Assembly (NCBI GenBank): GCA_910587755.1
Contig: CAJUNZ010000007.1
Coordinates: 1-51,853 of the forward strand
From: an uncultured Acetatifactor sp.
GTDB lineage: Bacteria; Bacillota; Clostridia; Lachnospirales; Lachnospiraceae
Length of the DNA: 51,853 bases
Reading direction: 5' to 3'
A program made the translations under genes and the position numbers. This document shows positions 49,961 to 51,853 of the stretch, piece by piece. Under the pieces are notes generated by a model. That model ran no database searches, was not told the origin of the DNA, and saw only the letters and a list, made by a program, of their open reading frames with translations. Position 1 is the stretch's first letter. Each line of letters begins with the position of its first letter.

Positions 49961-51583
49961 TTAAAATGCAATCTCACGGATGCATTTTCTGATTCTAAGT
50001 ACCATTGACGGAGAAACGGATAATTCGTCAACACCCATACGCACAAACTCCTCCGTTAGATCGATGTCTGCGCCAAGCTCTCCACAGATTCCCGCCCATT
50101 TTCCACATTTATGTGCATTATCAACTACCATCTGGATCATCTTCAGCATGGCTTTGTGATGTGGATTATAAAAATCATCCAGCCTCTCATTTTGGCGGTC
50201 AATTGCAAGCGTATATTGCGTCAAATCATTTGTGCCGATACTAAAAAAGTCTACAAGTTCCGCAAGCTCATCAGAAATCATAACTGCCGCAGGCGTTTCT
50301 ATCATGATACCCTGTTCCGGCAGGGTATACGGGATTCCTTGCTCTTCTAATTCCTGCCGGACTTCTTCGACAATACCGTATATCTTTCTTACTTCATCAG
50401 TTGATATGATCATCGGATACATAATTGACAAATTTCCATAAACAGACGCTCGCAACAGGGCACGGAGCTGTGTTTTAAAAATATCTGGCTGTTTTAAGCA
50501 GATACGGATTGCCCGGTATCCCATAGCCGGATTATCCTCTTTCCCAAGATTAAAATAATCCGCCTGCTTGTCAGCCCCAATGTCAAGCGTCCTGATGATT
50601 ACCTTCTTGCCCGCCATTGTCTGAACTACCTGCCGGTATGCCTGAAACTGTTCTTCTTCCGTAGGGAAATCCAATCTGCCAAGATAGAGGAACTCACTGC
50701 GAAATAATCCAATCCCTGCAGCATCATTTTCCAGCACATACCCTACATCAGAAACACAGCCAATATTTGCATAGAGCTTGACTTCCCGCCCGCCCCGCGT
50801 AACGGTCTCCTTGCCTCTCATATCCTGCAACAGCAGATTTTTTTCCTTTTCCTCCCTGATCCGCTCCTGCGTCTTTGCACATACTTCCTCTGTCGGCTCA
50901 AAAATCACTTCTGCGGAAAAGCCATCGACCACTGCCGTCATCCCATTGTGAATCCTTTCCAAATCCACAGGAACGCCGACCAATGCCGGAATGTTCATCA
51001 TACGCGCTAAAATTGCCGTATGGGAATTCGTTGATCCATGCACTGTTACAAAGGCAAGGATTTTCTCCTTATCCATCTGTACTGTCTCACTGGGTGTCAG
51101 ATCGTCCGCCACAATAATGGACGGCTCCATTGAGCTAAAATCGATTTCCTTATGTCCGTACAGATTATTTACCAGACGGTTAGAAATATCTTTGACATCC
51201 GCAGCACGTGCTCGCATATAATCATCGTCCATCCCTGCAAACATCTCCGCAAAATTATCGCCTGTTATGGCTACCGCATACTCTGCATTCACGTTCTCTG
51301 TCCGGATGATATTATCAATTGACTCAAGGTAATCCTCATCTTCAAGCATCATCTGATGCACTTCAAAAATTGCTGCATTTGCTTCACCGACTTCCTTCAC
51401 TGCCTTATCGTACAGACTGCCAAGCTGTTCCCTGGCCTGTTCGATAGCTGCCCTGACACGTGCGGCTTCCGCATCTGTGTCTTCTGTCTTTCCCCTTTTT
51501 ACTTGGCAGTCTGCTTTATCAAGCAACACCACACTTCCCATAGTTATGCCTTTATAGACAGATTTTCCTGAAAATCTTTCCAT
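49961..51583 (-). CDS. ptsI: Phosphoenolpyruvate-protein phosphotransferase (PTS enzyme I)
   Basis: 540 residues. HPr-binding helical domain, phosphohistidine His188 in GSTNSHTAILAR, PEP-binding GLFRSEFLYL and active-site cysteine in AGICGELGAD. It passes phosphate from PEP to HPr. The start has GGAGG eight bases upstream. It sits between an HPr gene and an amylosucrase gene, so it may be a second, sugar-operon-specific enzyme I rather than the general one. The phospho-site reads STNSH where TSH-type GGRTSHSA is usual. Confidence 0.92.
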   Translation of the reverse strand: MERFSGKSVYKGITMGSVVLLDKADCQVKRGKTEDTDAEAARVRAAIEQAREQLGSLYDKAVKEVGEANAAIFEVHQMMLEDEDYLESIDNIIRTENVNAEYAVAITGDNFAEMFAGMDDDYMRARAADVKDISNRLVNNLYGHKEIDFSSMEPSIIVADDLTPSETVQMDKEKILAFVTVHGSTNSHTAILARMMNIPALVGVPVDLERIHNGMTAVVDGFSAEVIFEPTEEVCAKTQERIREEKEKNLLLQDMRGKETVTRGGREVKLYANIGCVSDVGYVLENDAAGIGLFRSEFLYLGRLDFPTEEEQFQAYRQVVQTMAGKKVIIRTLDIGADKQADYFNLGKEDNPAMGYRAIRICLKQPDIFKTQLRALLRASVYGNLSIMYPMIISTDEVRKIYGIVEEVRQELEEQGIPYTLPEQGIMIETPAAVMISDELAELVDFFSIGTNDLTQYTLAIDRQNERLDDFYNPHHKAMLKMIQMVVDNAHKCGKWAGICGELGADIDLTEEFVRMGVDELSVSPSMVLRIRKCIREIAF

Positions 51584-51638
51584 ACCTTATACCTCCATTA
51601 CGTCTGGCCGGTACCATATCCGGCCAGCTCCAAACTGA

Positions 51639-51853
51639 TTACAGATTATTTTCAAAGAATGCCTTGATCTCCCTGCACGCAGTTTCTTCATCTTCCCCGG
51701 AAACCTCGACCAGAACTTCGTCACCGCATTTTACACCAAGCCCCATCAATGCCATCAGTTTGGTGGCTTCTGCTTTTTTACCATTTTTAATAATCACAAT
51801 CAGTAGTTTACAATTTTTGAACCTTTCCAATCCAAGACTGAATATGGCGTTCT
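51639..51853 (-). CDS. HPr family phosphocarrier protein, partial at window edge
   Basis: The C-terminal ~70 residues are inside the window: KNGKKAEATKLMALMGLGVK, then GDEVLVEVSGEDEE and FFENNL. This is the HPr fold around the regulatory serine position and the last helix. The frame stays open to base 51853, so the start and the His15 region lie outside. It precedes ptsI by 55 nt. It may be a true HPr or a dedicated paralogue; the histidine cannot be checked here. Confidence 0.8.
   Translation of the reverse strand, partial: NAIFSLGLERFKNCKLLIVIIKNGKKAEATKLMALMGLGVKCGDEVLVEVSGEDEETACREIKAFFENNL

Overview
The window is chromosomal DNA from a spore-forming, fairly GC-rich member of the Clostridia, most likely Lachnospiraceae. 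The evidence is the conserved block hup-rqcP-yabP-yabQ-divIC followed by spoIIE-tilS-hpt-ftsH, a CotS-like spore kinase, two LytTR/AgrC-type and OmpR-type signalling pairs, and strong AGGAGG ribosome binding sites. The assignment rests on gene content and order read by eye; no database search was possible.

Left part (1-12750): the 3' half of a tRNA-Pro gene with its terminator but without its 5' half, then a long minus-strand run. That run holds an RNA-repair kinase-phosphatase-ligase (Pnkp type), an O-antigen ligase/polymerase-like membrane protein, an AI-2E family permease, an RluA pseudouridine synthase, an RsmF-type rRNA m5C methyltransferase and a two-component pair. Divergent from the pair is a plus-strand couple, a VanG-type D-Ala-D-Ser ligase and a VanT-type racemase lacking its membrane domain.

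Accessory island (12750-14760): two unrelated toxin-antitoxin systems. The first looks like a type I system: a 34-residue membrane peptide and a convergent small RNA share one bidirectional terminator. The second is a type III ToxIN/AbiQ-family system: a consensus promoter, three 38-39 nt repeats, a terminator hairpin and a ToxN-like RNase. The ToxIN module lies between two diverged copies of a ~130 bp segment.

Centre (14760-35170): MATE exporter, a hypothetical protein, a flavoprotein, then the sporulation/division/housekeeping run (ftsH, hpt, tilS, a membrane-less spoIIE with a Spo0A-type 21-bp-spaced promoter, divIC, yabQ, yabP, rqcP, hup). Beyond are a PEGA lipoprotein, a CotS-like protein with an altered kinase motif, cca, a Cof phosphatase, a frameshifted parvulin-type foldase, an M3 peptidase and a DUF6709-like protein.

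Right part (35170-51853): an unusual single protein that joins a complete 2-isopropylmalate synthase to an AraC-type DNA-binding domain; a field of ABC-transporter gene fragments; an Hsp20 gene under a CIRCE operator; a second MATE; a 5'-truncated kinase-like gene; and a lower-GC LytTR/histidine kinase/heterodimeric ABC exporter module. The window ends in a minus-strand sugar operon: HPr, enzyme I, amylosucrase-like GH13, then a deleted fructokinase, a frameshifted HPr-like gene, a stub resembling a GH32 gene start and an IS630-type transposase remnant. The promoter-distal end of this operon is decaying.
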